This document shows positions 22,001-40,000 of a DNA stretch of 64,000 bases, one piece after another. Every line of letters starts with the position of its first letter. The first letter of the stretch is position 1. Under the pieces are notes generated by a model. The model searched no databases. It saw only the letters and a program-made list of their open reading frames with translations, and had not been told where the DNA came from. The stretch spans positions 310,001 to 374,000 of the forward strand of contig JAUIRK010000991.1 of the NCBI GenBank assembly GCA_030549495.1, in the 5' to 3' direction. Origin of the DNA: Nectonema munidae (taxonomy: Eukaryota; Nematomorpha; Nectonematoida; Nectonematidae). Both the position numbers and the translations under genes were made by a program.

Positions 22001-25000
22001 CAAATTTTACATGAAATACACACATTTTCATATCAAATCAACAATGCCAATTTCATTTATAGATTCATTTGGATTTCAAAATACTTATAAGTGTGAAACA
22101 GATTTGTGGTTTACATCTAAAATCTGACTACGAAAACATCCATTCAAATTTTACATGAAATACACACATTTTCATATCAAATCAACAATGCCAATTTCAT
22201 TTATAGATTCATTTGGATTTCAAAATACTTATAAGTGTGAAACAGATTTGTGGTTTACATCTAAAATCTGACTACGAAAACATCCATTCAAATTTTACAT
22301 GAAATACACACATTTTCATATCAAATCAACAATGCCAATTTCATTTATAGATTCATTTGGATTTCAAAATACTTATAAGTGTGAAACAGATTTGTGGTTT
22401 ACATCTAAAATCTGACTACGAAAACATCCATTCAAATTTTACATGAAATACACACATTTTCATATCAAATCAACAATGCCAATTCCATTTATAGATTCAT
22501 TTGGATTTCAAAATACTTATAAGTGTGAAACAGATTTGTGGTTTACATCTAAAATCTGACTACGAAAACATCCATTCAAATTTTACATGAAATACACACA
22601 TTTTCATATCAAATCAACAATGCCAATTTCATTTATAGATTCATTTGGATTTCAAAATACTTATAAGTGTGAAACAGATTTGTGGTTTACATCTAAAATC
22701 TGACTACGAAAACATCCATTCAAATTTTACATGAAATACACACATTTTCATATCAAATCAACAATGCCAATTTCATTTATAGATTCATTTGGATTTCAAA
22801 ATACTTATAAGTGTGAAACAGATTTGTGGTTTACATCTAAAATCTGACTACGAAAACATCCATTCAAATTTTACATGAAATACACACATTTTTATATCAA
22901 ATCAACAATGCCAATTTCATTTATAGATTCATTTGGATTTCAAAATACTTATAAGTGTGAAACAGATTTGTGGTTTACATCTAAAATCTGACTACGAAAA
23001 CATCCATTCAAATTTTACATGAAATACACACATTTTCATATCAAATCAACAATGCCAATTTCATTTATAGATTCATTTGGATTTCAAAATACTTATAAGT
23101 GTGAAACAGATTTGTGGTTTACATCTAAAATCTGACTACGAAAACATCCATTCAAATTTTACATGAAATACACACATTTTCATATCAAATCAACAATGCC
23201 AATTTCATTTATAGATTCATTTGGATTTCAAAATACTTATAAGTGTGAAACAGATTTGTGGTTTACATCTAAAATCTGACTACGAAAACATCCATTCAAA
23301 TTTTACATGAAATACACACATTTTCATATCAAATCAACAATGCCAATTCCATTTATAGATTCATTTGGATTTCAAAATACTTATAAGTGTGAAACAGATT
23401 TGTGGTTTACATCTAAAATCTGACTACGAAAACATCCATTCAAATTTTACATGAAATACACACATTTTCATATCAAATCAACAATGCCAATTTCATTTAT
23501 AGATTCATTTGGATTTCAAAATACTTATAAGTGTGAAACAGATTTGTGGTTTACATCTAAAATCTGACTACGAAAACATCCATTCAAATTTTACATGAAA
23601 TACACACATTTTCATATCAAATCAACAATGCCAATTTCATTTATAGATTCATTTGGATTTCAAAATACTTATAAGTGTGAAACAGATTTGTGGTTTACAT
23701 CTAAAATCTGACTACGAAAACATCCATTCAAATTTTACATGAAATACACACATTTTCATATCAAATCAACAATGCCAATTCCATTTATAGATTCATTTGG
23801 ATTTCAAAATACTTATAAGTGTGAAACAGATTTGTGGTTTACATCTAAAATCTGACTACGAAAACATCCATTCAAATTTTACATGAAATACACACATTTT
23901 CATATCAAATCAACAATGCCAATTTCATTTATAGATTCATTTGGATTTCAAAATACTTATAAGTGTGAAACAGATTTGTGGTTTACATCTAAAATCTGAC
24001 TACGAAAACATCCATTCAAATTTTACATGAAATACACACATTTTTATAACAAATCAACAATGCCAATTCCATTTATAGATTCATTTGGATTTCAAAATAC
24101 TTATAAGTGTGAAACAGATTTGTGGTTTACATCTAAAATCTGACTACGAAAACATCCATTCAAATTTTACATGAAATACACACATTTTCATATCAAATCA
24201 ACAATGCCAATTTCATTTATAGATTCATTTGGATTTCAAAATACTTATAAGTGTGAAACAGATTTGTGGTTTACATCTAAAATCTGACTACGAAAACATC
24301 CATTCAAATTTTACATGAAATACACACATTTTCATATCAAATCAACAATGCCAATTTCATTTATAGATTCATTTGGATTTCAAAATACTTATAAGTGTGA
24401 AACAGATTTGTGGTTTACATCTAAAATCTGACTACGAAAACATCCATTCAAATTTTACATGAAATACACACATTTTCATATCAAATCAACAATGCCAATT
24501 TCATTTATAGATTCATTTGGATTTCAAAATACTTATAAGTGTGAAACAGATTTGTGGTTTACATCTAAAATCTGACTACGAAAACATCCATTCAAATTTT
24601 ACATGAAATACACACATTTTTATATCAAATCAACAATGCCAATTTCATTTATAGATTCATTTGGATTTCAAAATACTTATAAGTGTGAAACAGATTTGTG
24701 GTTTACATCTAAAATCTGACTACGAAAACATCCATTCAAATTTTACATGAAATACACACATTTTCATATCAAATCAACAATGCCAATTCCATTTATAGAT
24801 TCATTTGGATTTCAAAATACTTATAAGTGTGAAACAGATTTGTGGTTTACATCTAAAATCTGACTACGAAAACATCCATTCAAATTTTACATGAAATACA
24901 CACATTTTCATATCAAATCAACAATGCCAATTTCATTTATAGATTCATTTGGATTTCAAAATACTTATAAGTGTGAAACAGATTTGTGGTTTACATCTAA

Positions 25001-28000
25001 AATCTGACTACGAAAACATCCATTCAAATTTTACATGAAATACACACATTTTCATATCAAATCAACAATGCCAATTTCATTTATAGATTCATTTGGATTT
25101 CAAAATACTTATAAGTGTGAAACAGATTTGTGGTTTACATCTAAAATCTGACTACGAAAACATCCATTCAAATTTTACATGAAATACACACATTTTTATA
25201 ACAAATCAACAATGCCAATTTCATTTATAGATTCATTTGGATTTCAAAATACTTATAAGTGTGAAACAGATTTGTGGTTTACATCTAAAATCTGACTACG
25301 AAAACATCCATTCAAATTTTACATGAAATACACACATTTTCATATCAAATCAACAATGCCAATTCCATTTATAGATTCATTTGGATTTCAAAATACTTAT
25401 AAGTGTGAAACAGATTTGTGGTTTACATCTAAAATCTGACTACGAAAACATCCATTCAAATTTTACATGAAATACACACATTTTCATATCAAATCAACAA
25501 TGCCAATTTCATTTATAGATTCATTTGGATTTCAAAATACTTATAAGTGTGAAACAGATTTGTGGTTTACATCTAAAATCTGACTACGAAAACATCCATT
25601 CAAATTTTACATGAAATACACACATTTTTATAACAAATCAACAATGCCAATTTCATTTATAGATTCATTTGGATTTCAAAATACTTATAAGTGTGAAACA
25701 GATTTGTGGTTTACATCTAAAATCTGACTACGAAAACATCCATTCAAATTTTACATGAAATACACACATTTTCATATCAAATCAACAATGCCAATTTCAT
25801 TTATAGATTCATTTGGATTTCAAAATACTTATAAGTGTGAAACAGATTTGTGGTTTACATCTAAAATCTGACTACGAAAACATCCATTCAAATTTTACAT
25901 GAAATACACACATTTTCATATCAAATCAACAATGCCAATTTCATTTATAGATTCATTTGGATTTCAAAATACTTATAAGTGTGAAACAGATTTGTGGTTT
26001 ACATCTAAAATCTGACTACGAAAACATCCATTCAAATTTTACATGAAATACACACATTTTCATATCAAATCAACAATGCCAATTCCATTTATAGATTCAT
26101 TTGGATTTCAAAATACTTATAAGTGTGAAACAGATTTGTGGTTTACATCTAAAATCTGACTACGAAAACATCCATTCAAATTTTACATGAAATACACACA
26201 TTTTCATATCAAATCAACAATGCCAATTCCATTTATAGATTCATTTGGATTTCAAAATACTTATAAGTGTGAAACAGATTTGTGGTTTACATCTAAAATC
26301 TGACTACGAAAACATCCATTCAAATTTTACATGAAATACACACATTTTTATATCAAATCAACAATGCCAATTTCATTTATAGATTCATTTGGATTTCAAA
26401 ATACTTATAAGTGTGAAACAGATTTGTGGTTTACATCTAAAATCTGACTACGAAAACATCCATTCAAATTTTACATGAAATACACACATTTTCATATCAA
26501 ATCAACAATGCCAATTTCATTTATAGATTCATTTGGATTTCAAAATACTTATAAGTGTGAAACAGATTTGTGGTTTACATCTAAAATCTGACTACGAAAA
26601 CATCCATTCAAATTTTACATGAAATACACACATTTTCATATCAAATCAACAATGCCAATTTCATTTATAGATTCATTTGGATTTCAAAATACTTATAAGT
26701 GTGAAACAGATTTGTGGTTTACATCTAAAATCTGACTACGAAAACATCCATTCAAATTTTACATGAAATACACACATTTTCATATCAAATCAACAATGCC
26801 AATTCCATTTATAGATTCATTTGGATTTCAAAATACTTATAAGTGTGAAACAGATTTGTGGTTTACATCTAAAATCTGACTACGAAAACATCCATTCAAA
26901 TTTTACATGAAATACACACATTTTCATATCAAATCAACAATGCCAATTCCATTTATAGATTCATTTGGATTTCAAAATACTTATAAGTGTGAAACAGATT
27001 TGTGGTTTACATCTAAAATCTGACTACGAAAACATCCATTCAAATTTTACATGAAATACACACATTTTCATATCAAATCAACAATGCCAATTTCATTTAT
27101 AGATTCATTTGGATTTCAAAATACTTATAAGTGTGAAACAGATTTGTGGTTTACATCTAAAATCTGACTACGAAAACATCCATTCAAATTTTACATGAAA
27201 TACACACATTTTCATATCAAATCAACAATGCCAATTTCATTTATAGATTCATTTGGATTTCAAAATACTTATAAGTGTGAAACAGATTTGTGGTTTACAT
27301 CTAAAATCTGACTACGAAAACATCCATTCAAATTTTACATGAAATACACACATTTTCATATCAAATCAACAATGCCAATTCCATTTATAGATTCATTTGG
27401 ATTTCAAAATACTTATAAGTGTGAAACAGATTTGTGGTTTACATCTAAAATCTGACTACGAAAACATCCATTCAAATTTTACATGAAATACACACATTTT
27501 CATATCAAATCAACAATGCCAATTCCATTTATAGATTCATTTGGATTTCAAAATACTTATAAGTGTGAAACAGATTTGTGGTTTACATCTAAAATCTGAC
27601 TACGAAAACATCCATTCAAATTTTACATGAAATACACACATTTTTATATCAAATCAACAATGCCAATTTCATTTATAGATTCATTTGGATTTCAAAATAC
27701 TTATAAGTGTGAAACAGATTTGTGGTTTACATCTAAAATCTGACTACGAAAACATCCATTCAAATTTTACATGAAATACACACATTTTCATATCAAATCA
27801 ACAATGCCAATTTCATTTATAGATTCATTTGGATTTCAAAATACTTATAAGTGTGAAACAGATTTGTGGTTTACATCTAAAATCTGACTACGAAAACATC
27901 CATTCAAATTTTACATGAAATACACACATTTTCATATCAAATCAACAATGCCAATTTCATTTATAGATTCATTTGGATTTCAAAATACTTATAAGTGTGA

Positions 28001-31000
28001 AACAGATTTGTGGTTTACATCTAAAATCTGACTACGAAAACATCCATTCAAATTTTACATGAAATACACACATTTTCATATCAAATCAACAATGCCAATT
28101 CCATTTATAGATTCATTTGGATTTCAAAATACTTATAAGTGTGAAACAGATTTGTGGTTTACATCTAAAATCTGACTACGAAAACATCCATTCAAATTTT
28201 ACATGAAATACACACATTTTCATATCAAATCAACAATGCCAATTCCATTTATAGATTCATTTGGATTTCAAAATACTTATAAGTGTGAAACAGATTTGTG
28301 GTTTACATCTAAAATCTGACTACGAAAACATCCATTCAAATTTTACATGAAATACACACATTTTCATATCAAATCAACAATGCCAATTTCATTTATAGAT
28401 TCATTTGGATTTCAAAATACTTATAAGTGTGAAACAGATTTGTGGTTTACATCTAAAATCTGACTACGAAAACATCCATTCAAATTTTACATGAAATACA
28501 CACATTTTCATATCAAATCAACAATGCCAATTTCATTTATAGATTCATTTGGATTTCAAAATACTTATAAGTGTGAAACAGATTTGTGGTTTACATCTAA
28601 AATCTGACTACGAAAACATCCATTCAAATTTTACATGAAATACACACATTTTCATATCAAATCAACAATGCCAATTCCATTTATAGATTCATTTGGATTT
28701 CAAAATACTTATAAGTGTGAAACAGATTTGTGGTTTACATCTAAAATCTGACTACGAAAACATCCATTCAAATTTTACATGAAATACACACATTTTCATA
28801 TCAAATCAACAATGCCAATTCCATTTATAGATTCATTTGGATTTCAAAATACTTATAAGTGTGAAACAGATTTGTGGTTTACATCTAAAATCTGACTACG
28901 AAAACATCCATTCAAATTTTACATGAAATACACACATTTTCATATCAAATCAACAATGCCAATTTCATTTATAGATTCATTTGGATTTCAAAATACTTAT
29001 AAGTGTGAAACAGATTTGTGGTTTACATCTAAAATCTGACTACGAAAACATCCATTCAAATTTTACATGAAATACACACATTTTCATATCAAATCAACAA
29101 TGCCAATTTCATTTATAGATTCATTTGGATTTCAAAATACTTATAAGTGTGAAACAGATTTGTGGTTTACATCTAAAATCTGACTACGAAAACATCCATT
29201 CAAATTTTACATGAAATACACACATTTTTATAACAAATCAACAATGCCAATTTCATTTATAGATTCATTTGGATTTCAAAATACTTATAAGTGTGAAACA
29301 GATTTGTGGTTTACATCTAAAATCTGACTACGAAAACATCCATTCAAATTTTACATGAAATACACACATTTTCATATCAAATCAACAATGCCAATTCCAT
29401 TTATAGATTCATTTGGATTTCAAAATACTTATAAGTGTGAAACAGATTTGTGGTTTACATCTAAAATCTGACTACGAAAACATCCATTCAAATTTTACAT
29501 GAAATACACACATTTTCATATCAAATCAACAATGCCAATTCCATTTATAGATTCATTTGGATTTCAAAATACTTATAAGTGTGAAACAGATTTGTGGTTT
29601 ACATCTAAAATCTGACTACGAAAACATCCATTCAAATTTTACATGAAATACACACATTTTCATATCAAATCAACAATGCCAATTCCATTTATAGATTCAT
29701 TTGGATTTCAAAATACTTATAAGTGTGAAACAGATTTGTGGTTTACATCTAAAATCTGACTACGAAAACATCCATTCAAATTTTACATGAAATACACACA
29801 TTTTCATATCAAATCAACAATGCCAATTTCATTTATAGATTCATTTGGATTTCAAAATACTTATAAGTGTGAAACAGATTTGTGGTTTACATCTAAAATC
29901 TGACTACGAAAACATCCATTCAAATTTTACATGAAATACACACATTTTTATATCAAATCAACAATGCCAATTCCATTTATAGATTCATTTGGATTTCAAA
30001 ATACTTATAAGTGTGAAACAGATTTGTGGTTTACATCTAAAATCTGACTACGAAAACATCCATTCAAATTTTACATGAAATACACACATTTTCATATCAA
30101 ATCAACAATGCCAATTTCATTTATAGATTCATTTGGATTTCAAAATACTTATAAGTGTGAAACAGATTTGTGGTTTACATCTAAAATCTGACTACGAAAA
30201 CATCCATTCAAATTTTACATGAAATACACACATTTTTATAACAAATCAACAATGCCAATTCCATTTATAGATTCATTTGGATTTCAAAATACTTATAAGT
30301 GTGAAACAGATTTGTGGTTTACATCTAAAATCTGACTACGAAAACATCCATTCAAATTTTACATGAAATACACACATTTTCATATCAAATCAACAATGCC
30401 AATTTCATTTATAGATTCATTTGGATTTCAAAATACTTATAAGTGTGAAACAGATTTGTGGTTTACATCTAAAATCTGACTACGAAAACATCCATTCAAA
30501 TTTTACATGAAATACACACATTTTCATATCAAATCAACAATGCCAATTTCATTTATAGATTCATTTGGATTTCAAAATACTTATAAGTGTGAAACAGATT
30601 TGTGGTTTACATCTAAAATCTGACTACGAAAACATCCATTCAAATTTTACATGAAATACACACATTTTCATATCAAATCAACAATGCCAATTTCATTTAT
30701 AGATTCATTTGGATTTCAAAATACTTATAAGTGTGAAACAGATTTGTGGTTTACATCTAAAATCTGACTACGAAAACATCCATTCAAATTTTACATGAAA
30801 TACACACATTTTCATATCAAATCAACAATGCCAATTTCATTTATAGATTCATTTGGATTTCAAAATACTTATAAGTGTGAAACAGATTTGTGGTTTACAT
30901 CTAAAATCTGACTACGAAAACATCCATTCAAATTTTACATGAAATACACACATTTTCATATCAAATCAACAATGCCAATTTCATTTATAGATTCATTTGG

Positions 31001-34000
31001 ATTTCAAAATACTTATAAGTGTGAAACAGATTTGTGGTTTACATCTAAAATCTGACTACGAAAACATCCATTCAAATTTTACATGAAATACACACATTTT
31101 CATATCAAATCAACAATGCCAATTCCATTTATAGATTCATTTGGATTTCAAAATACTTATAAGTGTGAAACAGATTTGTGGTTTACATCTAAAATCTGAC
31201 TACGAAAACATCCATTCAAATTTTACATGAAATACACACATTTTCATATCAAATCAACAATGCCAATTTCATTTATAGATTCATTTGGATTTCAAAATAC
31301 TTATAAGTGTGAAACAGATTTGTGGTTTACATCTAAAATCTGACTACGAAAACATCCATTCAAATTTTACATGAAATACACACATTTTCATATCAAATCA
31401 ACAATGCCAATTCCATTTATAGATTCATTTGGATTTCAAAATACTTATAAGTGTGAAACAGATTTGTGGTTTACATCTAAAATCTGACTACGAAAACATC
31501 CATTCAAATTTTACATGAAATACACACATTTTTATATCAAATCAACAATGCCAATTTCATTTATAGATTCATTTGGATTTCAAAATACTTATAAGTGTGA
31601 AACAGATTTGTGGTTTACATCTAAAATCTGACTACGAAAACATCCATTCAAATTTTACATGAAATACACACATTTTCATATCAAATCAACAATGCCAATT
31701 TCATTTATAGATTCATTTGGATTTCAAAATACTTATAAGTGTGAAACAGATTTGTGGTTTACATCTAAAATCTGACTACGAAAACATCCATTCAAATTTT
31801 ACATGAAATACACACATTTTCATATCAAATCAACAATGCCAATTCCATTTATAGATTCATTTGGATTTCAAAATACTTATAAGTGTGAAACAGATTTGTG
31901 GTTTACATCTAAAATCTGACTACGAAAACATCCATTCAAATTTTACATGAAATACACACATTTTCATATCAAATCAACAATGCCAATTTCATTTATAGAT
32001 TCATTTGGATTTCAAAATACTTATAAGTGTGAAACAGATTTGTGGTTTACATCTAAAATCTGACTACGAAAACATCCATTCAAATTTTACATGAAATACA
32101 CACATTTTCATATCAAATCAACAATGCCAATTTCATTTATAGATTCATTTGGATTTCAAAATACTTATAAGTGTGAAACAGATTTGTAGTTTACATCTAA
32201 AATCTGACTACGAAAACATCCATTCAAATTTTACATGAAATACACACATTTTCATATCAAATCAACAATGCCAATTTCATTTATAGATTCATTTGGATTT
32301 CAAAATACTTATAAGTGTGAAACAGATTTGTGGTTTACATCTAAAATCTGACTACGAAAACATCCATTCAAATTTTACATGAAATACACACATTTTCATA
32401 TCAAATCAACAATGCCAATTCCATTTATAGATTCATTTGGATTTCAAAATACTTATAAGTGTGAAACAGATTTGTGGTTTACATCTAAAATCTGACTACG
32501 AAAACATCCATTCAAATTTTACATGAAATACACACATTTTCATATCAAATCAACAATGCCAATTTCATTTATAGATTCATTTGGATTTCAAAATACTTAT
32601 AAGTGTGAAACAGATTTGTGGTTTACATCTAAAATCTGACTACGAAAACATCCATTCAAATTTTACATGAAATACACACATTTTCATATCAAATCAACAA
32701 TGCCAATTTCATTTATAGATTCATTTGGATTTCAAAATACTTATAAGTGTGAAACAGATTTGTGGTTTACATCTAAAATCTGACTACGAAAACATCCATT
32801 CAAATTTTACATGAAATACACACATTTTCATATCAAATCAACAATGCCAATTTCATTTATAGATTCATTTGGATTTCAAAATACTTATAAGTGTGAAACA
32901 GATTTGTGGTTTACATCTAAAATCTGACTACGAAAACATCCATTCAAATTTTACATGAAATACACACATTTTCATATCAAATCAACAATGCCAATTTCAT
33001 TTATAGATTCATTTGGATTTCAAAATACTTATAAGTGTGAAACAGATTTGTGGTTTACATCTAAAATCTGACTACGAAAACATCCATTCAAATTTTACAT
33101 GAAATACACACATTTTCATATCAAATCAACAATGCCAATTTCATTTATAGATTCATTTGGATTTCAAAATACTTATAAGTGTGAAACAGATTTGTGGTTT
33201 ACATCTAAAATCTGACTACGAAAACATCCATTCAAATTTTACATGAAATACACACATTTTCATATCAAATCAACAATGCCAATTTCATTTATAGATTCAT
33301 TTGGATTTCAAAATACTTATAAGTGTGAAACAGATTTGTGGTTTACATCTAAAATCTGACTACGAAAACATCCATTCAAATTTTACATGAAATACACACA
33401 TTTTCATATCAAATCAACAATGCCAATTCCATTTATAGATTCATTTGGATTTCAAAATACTTATAAGTGTGAAACAGATTTGTGGTTTACATCTAAAATC
33501 TGACTACGAAAACATCCATTCAAATTTTACATGAAATACACACATTTTCATATCAAATCAACAATGCCAATTTCATTTATAGATTCATTTGGATTTCAAA
33601 ATACTTATAAGTGTGAAACAGATTTGTGGTTTACATCTAAAATCTGACTACGAAAACATCCATTCAAATTTTACATGAAATACACACATTTTCATATCAA
33701 ATCAACAATGCCAATTCCATTTATAGATTCATTTGGATTTCAAAATACTTATAAGTGTGAAACAGATTTGTGGTTTACATCTAAAATCTGACTACGAAAA
33801 CATCCATTCAAATTTTACATGAAATACACACATTTTCATATCAAATCAACAATGCCAATTTCATTTATAGATTCATTTGGATTTCAAAATACTTATAAGT
33901 GTGAAACAGATTTGTGGTTTACATCTAAAATCTGACTACGAAAACATCCATTCAAATTTTACATGAAATACACACATTTTCATATCAAATCAACAATGCC

Positions 34001-37000
34001 AATTTCATTTATAGATTCATTTGGATTTCAAAATACTTATAAGTGTGAAACAGATTTGTGGTTTACATCTAAAATCTGACTACGAAAACATCCATTCAAA
34101 TTTTACATGAAATACACACATTTTCATATCAAATCAACAATGCCAATTCCATTTATAGATTCATTTGGATTTCAAAATACTTATAAGTGTGAAACAGATT
34201 TGTGGTTTACATCTAAAATCTGACTACGAAAACATCCATTCAAATTTTACATGAAATACACACATTTTCATATCAAATCAACAATGCCAATTTCATTTAT
34301 AGATTCATTTGGATTTCAAAATACTTATAAGTGTGAAACAGATTTGTGGTTTACATCTAAAATCTGACTACGAAAACATCCATTCAAATTTTACATGAAA
34401 TACACACATTTTCATATCAAATCAACAATGCCAATTTCATTTATAGATTCATTTGGATTTCAAAATACTTATAAGTGTGAAACAGATTTGTGGTTTACAT
34501 CTAAAATCTGACTACGAAAACATCCATTCAAATTTTACATGAAATACACACATTTTCATATCAAATCAACAATGCCAATTTCATTTATAGATTCATTTGG
34601 ATTTCAAAATACTTATAAGTGTGAAACAGATTTGTGGTTTACATCTAAAATCTGACTACGAAAACATCCATTCAAATTTTACATGAAATACACACATTTT
34701 CATATCAAATCAACAATGCCAATTCCATTTATAGATTCATTTGGATTTCAAAATACTTATAAGTGTGAAACAGATTTGTGGTTTACATCTAAAATCTGAC
34801 TACGAAAACATCCATTCAAATTTTACATGAAATACACACATTTTCATATCAAATCAACAATGCCAATTTCATTTATAGATTCATTTGGATTTCAAAATAC
34901 TTATAAGTGTGAAACAGATTTGTGGTTTACATCTAAAATCTGACTACGAAAACATCCATTCAAATTTTACATGAAATACACACATTTTCATATCAAATCA
35001 ACAATGCCAATTTCATTTATAGATTCATTTGGATTTCAAAATACTTATAAGTGTGAAACAGATTTGTGGTTTACATCTAAAATCTGACTACGAAAACATC
35101 CATTCAAATTTTACATGAAATACACACATTTTCATATCAAATCAACAATGCCAATTTCATTTATAGATTCATTTGGATTTCAAAATACTTATAAGTGTGA
35201 AACAGATTTGTGGTTTACATCTAAAATCTGACTACGAAAACATCCATTCAAATTTTACATGAAATACACACATTTTCATATCAAATCAACAATGCCAATT
35301 TCATTTATAGATTCATTTGGATTTCAAAATACTTATAAGTGTGAAACAGATTTGTGGTTTACATCTAAAATCTGACTACGAAAACATCCATTCAAATTTT
35401 ACATGAAATACACACATTTTCATATCAAATCAACAATGCCAATTTCATTTATAGATTCATTTGGATTTCAAAATACTTATAAGTGTGAAACAGATTTGTG
35501 GTTTACATCTAAAATCTGACTACGAAAACATCCATTCAAATTTTACATGAAATACACACATTTTCATATCAAATCAACAATGCCAATTTCATTTATAGAT
35601 TCATTTGGATTTCAAAATACTTATAAGTGTGAAACAGATTTGTGGTTTACATCTAAAATCTGACTACGAAAACATCCATTCAAATTTTACATGAAATACA
35701 CACATTTTCATATCAAATCAACAATGCCAATTCCATTTATAGATTCATTTGGATTTCAAAATACTTATAAGTGTGAAACAGATTTGTGGTTTACATCTAA
35801 AATCTGACTACGAAAACATCCATTCAAATTTTACATGAAATACACACATTTTCATATCAAATCAACAATGCCAATTTCATTTATAGATTCATTTGGATTT
35901 CAAAATACTTATAAGTGTGAAACAGATTTGTGGTTTACATCTAAAATCTGACTACGAAAACATCCATTCAAATTTTACATGAAATACACACATTTTCATA
36001 TCAAATCAACAATGCCAATTTCATTTATAGATTCATTTGGATTTCAAAATACTTATAAGTGTGAAACAGATTTGTGGTTTACATCTAAAATCTGACTACG
36101 AAAACATCCATTCAAATTTTACATGAAATACACACATTTTTATATCAAATCAACAATGCCAATTTCATTTATAGATTCATTTGGATTTCAAAATACTTAT
36201 AAGTGTGAAACAGATTTGTGGTTTACATCTAAAATCTGACTACGAAAACATCCATTCAAATTTTACATGAAATACACACATTTTCATATCAAATCAACAA
36301 TGCCAATTTCATTTATAGATTCATTTGGATTTCAAAATACTTATAAGTGTGAAACAGATTTGTGTAGTTTACATCTAAAATCTGACTACGAAAACATCCA
36401 TTCAAATTTTACATGAAATACACACATTTTCATATCAAATCAACAATGCCAATTCCATTTATAGATTCATTTGGATTTCAAAATACTTATAAGTGTGAAA
36501 CAGATTTGTGGTTTACATCTAAAATCTGACTACGAAAACATCCATTCAAATTTTACATGAAATACACACATTTTCATATCAAATCAACAATGCCAATTTC
36601 ATTTATAGATTCATTTGGATTTCAAAATACTTATAAGTGTGAAACAGATTTGTGGTTTACATCTAAAATCTGACTACGAAAACATCCATTCAAATTTTAC
36701 ATGAAATACACACATTTTCATATCAAATCAACAATGCCAATTTCATTTATAGATTCATTTGGATTTCAAAATACTTATAAGTGTGAAACAGATTTGTGGT
36801 TTACATCTAAAATCTGACTACGAAAACATCCATTCAAATTTTACATGAAATACACACATTTTCATATCAAATCAACAATGCCAATTTCATTTATAGATTC
36901 ATTTGGATTTCAAAATACTTATAAGTGTGAAACAGATTTGTGGTTTACATCTAAAATCTGACTACGAAAACATCCATTCAAATTTTACATGAAATACACA

Positions 37001-40000
37001 CATTTTCATATCAAATCAACAATGCCAATTTCATTTATAGATTCATTTGGATTTCAAAATACTTATAAGTGTGAAACAGATTTGTGGTTTACATCTAAAA
37101 TCTGACTACGAAAACATCCATTCAAATTTTACATGAAATACACACATTTTCATATCAAATCAACAATGCCAATTTCATTTATAGATTCATTTGGATTTCA
37201 AAATACTTATAAGTGTGAAACAGATTTGTGGTTTACATCTAAAATCTGACTACGAAAACATCCATTCAAATTTTACATGAAATACACACATTTTCATATC
37301 AAATCAACAATGCCAATTTCATTTATAGATTCATTTGGATTTCAAAATACTTATAAGTGTGAAACAGATTTGTGGTTTACATCTAAAATCTGACTACGAA
37401 AACATCCATTCAAATTTTACATGAAATACACACATTTTCATATCAAATCAACAATGCCAATTTCATTTATAGATTCATTTGGATTTCAAAATACTTATAA
37501 GTGTGAAACAGATTTGTGGTTTACATCTAAAATCTGACTACGAAAACATCCATTCAAATTTTACATGAAATACACACATTTTCATATCAAATCAACAATG
37601 CCAATTTCATTTATAGATTCATTTGGATTTCAAAATACTTATAAGTGTGAAACAGATTTGTGGTTTACATCTAAAATCTGACTACGAAAACATCCATTCA
37701 AATTTTACATGAAATACACACATTTTCATATCAAATCAACAATGCCAATTTCATTTATAGATTCATTTGGATTTCAAAATACTTATAAGTGTGAAACAGA
37801 TTTGTGGTTTACATCTAAAATCTGACTACGAAAACATCCATTCAAATTTTACATGAAATACACACATTTTCATATCAAATCAACAATGCCAATTTCATTT
37901 ATAGATTCATTTGGATTTCAAAATACTTATAAGTGTGAAACAGATTTGTGGTTTACATCTAAAATCTGACTACGAAAACATCCATTCAAATTTTACATGA
38001 AATACACACATTTTCATATCAAATCAACAATGCCAATTCCATTTATAGATTCATTTGGATTTCAAAATACTTATAAGTGTGAAACAGATTTGTGGTTTAC
38101 ATCTAAAATCTGACTACGAAAACATCCATTCAAATTTTACATGAAATACACACATTTTCATATCAAATCAACAATGCCAATTTCATTTATAGATTCATTT
38201 GGATTTCAAAATACTTATAAGTGTGAAACAGATTTGTGGTTTACATCTAAAATCTGACTACGAAAACATCCATTCAAATTTTACATGAAATACACACATT
38301 TTTATAACAAATCAACAATGCCAATTTCATTTATAGATTCATTTGGATTTCAAAATACTTATAAGTGTGAAACAGATTTGTGGTTTACATCTAAAATCTG
38401 ACTACGAAAACATCCATTCAAATTTTACATGAAATACACACATTTTCATATCAAATCAACAATGCCAATTTCATTTATAGATTCATTTGGATTTCAAAAT
38501 ACTTATAAGTGTGAAACAGATTTGTGGTTTACATCTAAAATCTGACTACGAAAACATCCATTCAAATTTTACATGAAATACACACATTTTCATATCAAAT
38601 CAACAATGCCAATTCCATTTATAGATTCATTTGGATTTCAAAATACTTATAAGTGTGAAACAGATTTGTGGTTTACATCTAAAATCTGACTACGAAAACA
38701 TCCATTCAAATTTTACATGAAATACACACATTTTCATATCAAATCAACAATGCCAATTCCATTTATAGATTCATTTGGATTTCAAAATACTTATAAGTGT
38801 GAAACAGATTTGTGGTTTACATCTAAAATCTGACTACGAAAACATCCATTCAAATTTTACATGAAATACACACATTTTTATAACAAATCAACAATGCCAA
38901 TTTCATTTATAGATTCATTTGGATTTCAAAATACTTATAAGTGTGAAACAGATTTGTGGTTTACATCTAAAATCTGACTACGAAAACATCCATTCAAATT
39001 TTACATGAAATACACACATTTTCATATCAAATCAACAATGCCAATTCCATTTATAGATTCATTTGGATTTCAAAATACTTATAAGTGTGAAACAGATTTG
39101 TGGTTTACATCTAAAATCTGACTACGAAAACATCCATTCAAATTTTACATGAAATACACACATTTTCATATCAAATCAACAATGCCAATTTCATTTATAG
39201 ATTCATTTGGATTTCAAAATACTTATAAGTGTGAAACAGATTTGTGGTTTACATCTAAAATCTGACTACGAAAACATCCATTCAAATTTTACATGAAATA
39301 CACACATTTTTATAACAAATCAACAATGCCAATTTCATTTATAGATTCATTTGGATTTCAAAATACTTATAAGTGTGAAACAGATTTGTGGTTTACATCT
39401 AAAATCTGACTACGAAAACATCCATTCAAATTTTACATGAAATACACACATTTTCATATCAAATCAACAATGCCAATTTCATTTATAGATTCATTTGGAT
39501 TTCAAAATACTTATAAGTGTGAAACAGATTTGTGGTTTACATCTAAAATCTGACTACGAAAACATCCATTCAAATTTTACATGAAATACACACATTTTCA
39601 TATCAAATCAACAATGCCAATTTCATTTATAGATTCATTTGGATTTCAAAATACTTATAAGTGTGAAACAGATTTGTGGTTTACATCTAAAATCTGACTA
39701 CGAAAACATCCATTCAAATTTTACATGAAATACACACATTTTCATATCAAATCAACAATGCCAATTCCATTTATAGATTCATTTGGATTTCAAAATACTT
39801 ATAAGTGTGAAACAGATTTGTGGTTTACATCTAAAATCTGACTACGAAAACATCCATTCAAATTTTACATGAAATACACACATTTTCATATCAAATCAAC
39901 AATGCCAATTCCATTTATAGATTCATTTGGATTTCAAAATACTTATAAGTGTGAAACAGATTTGTGGTTTACATCTAAAATCTGACTACGAAAACATCCA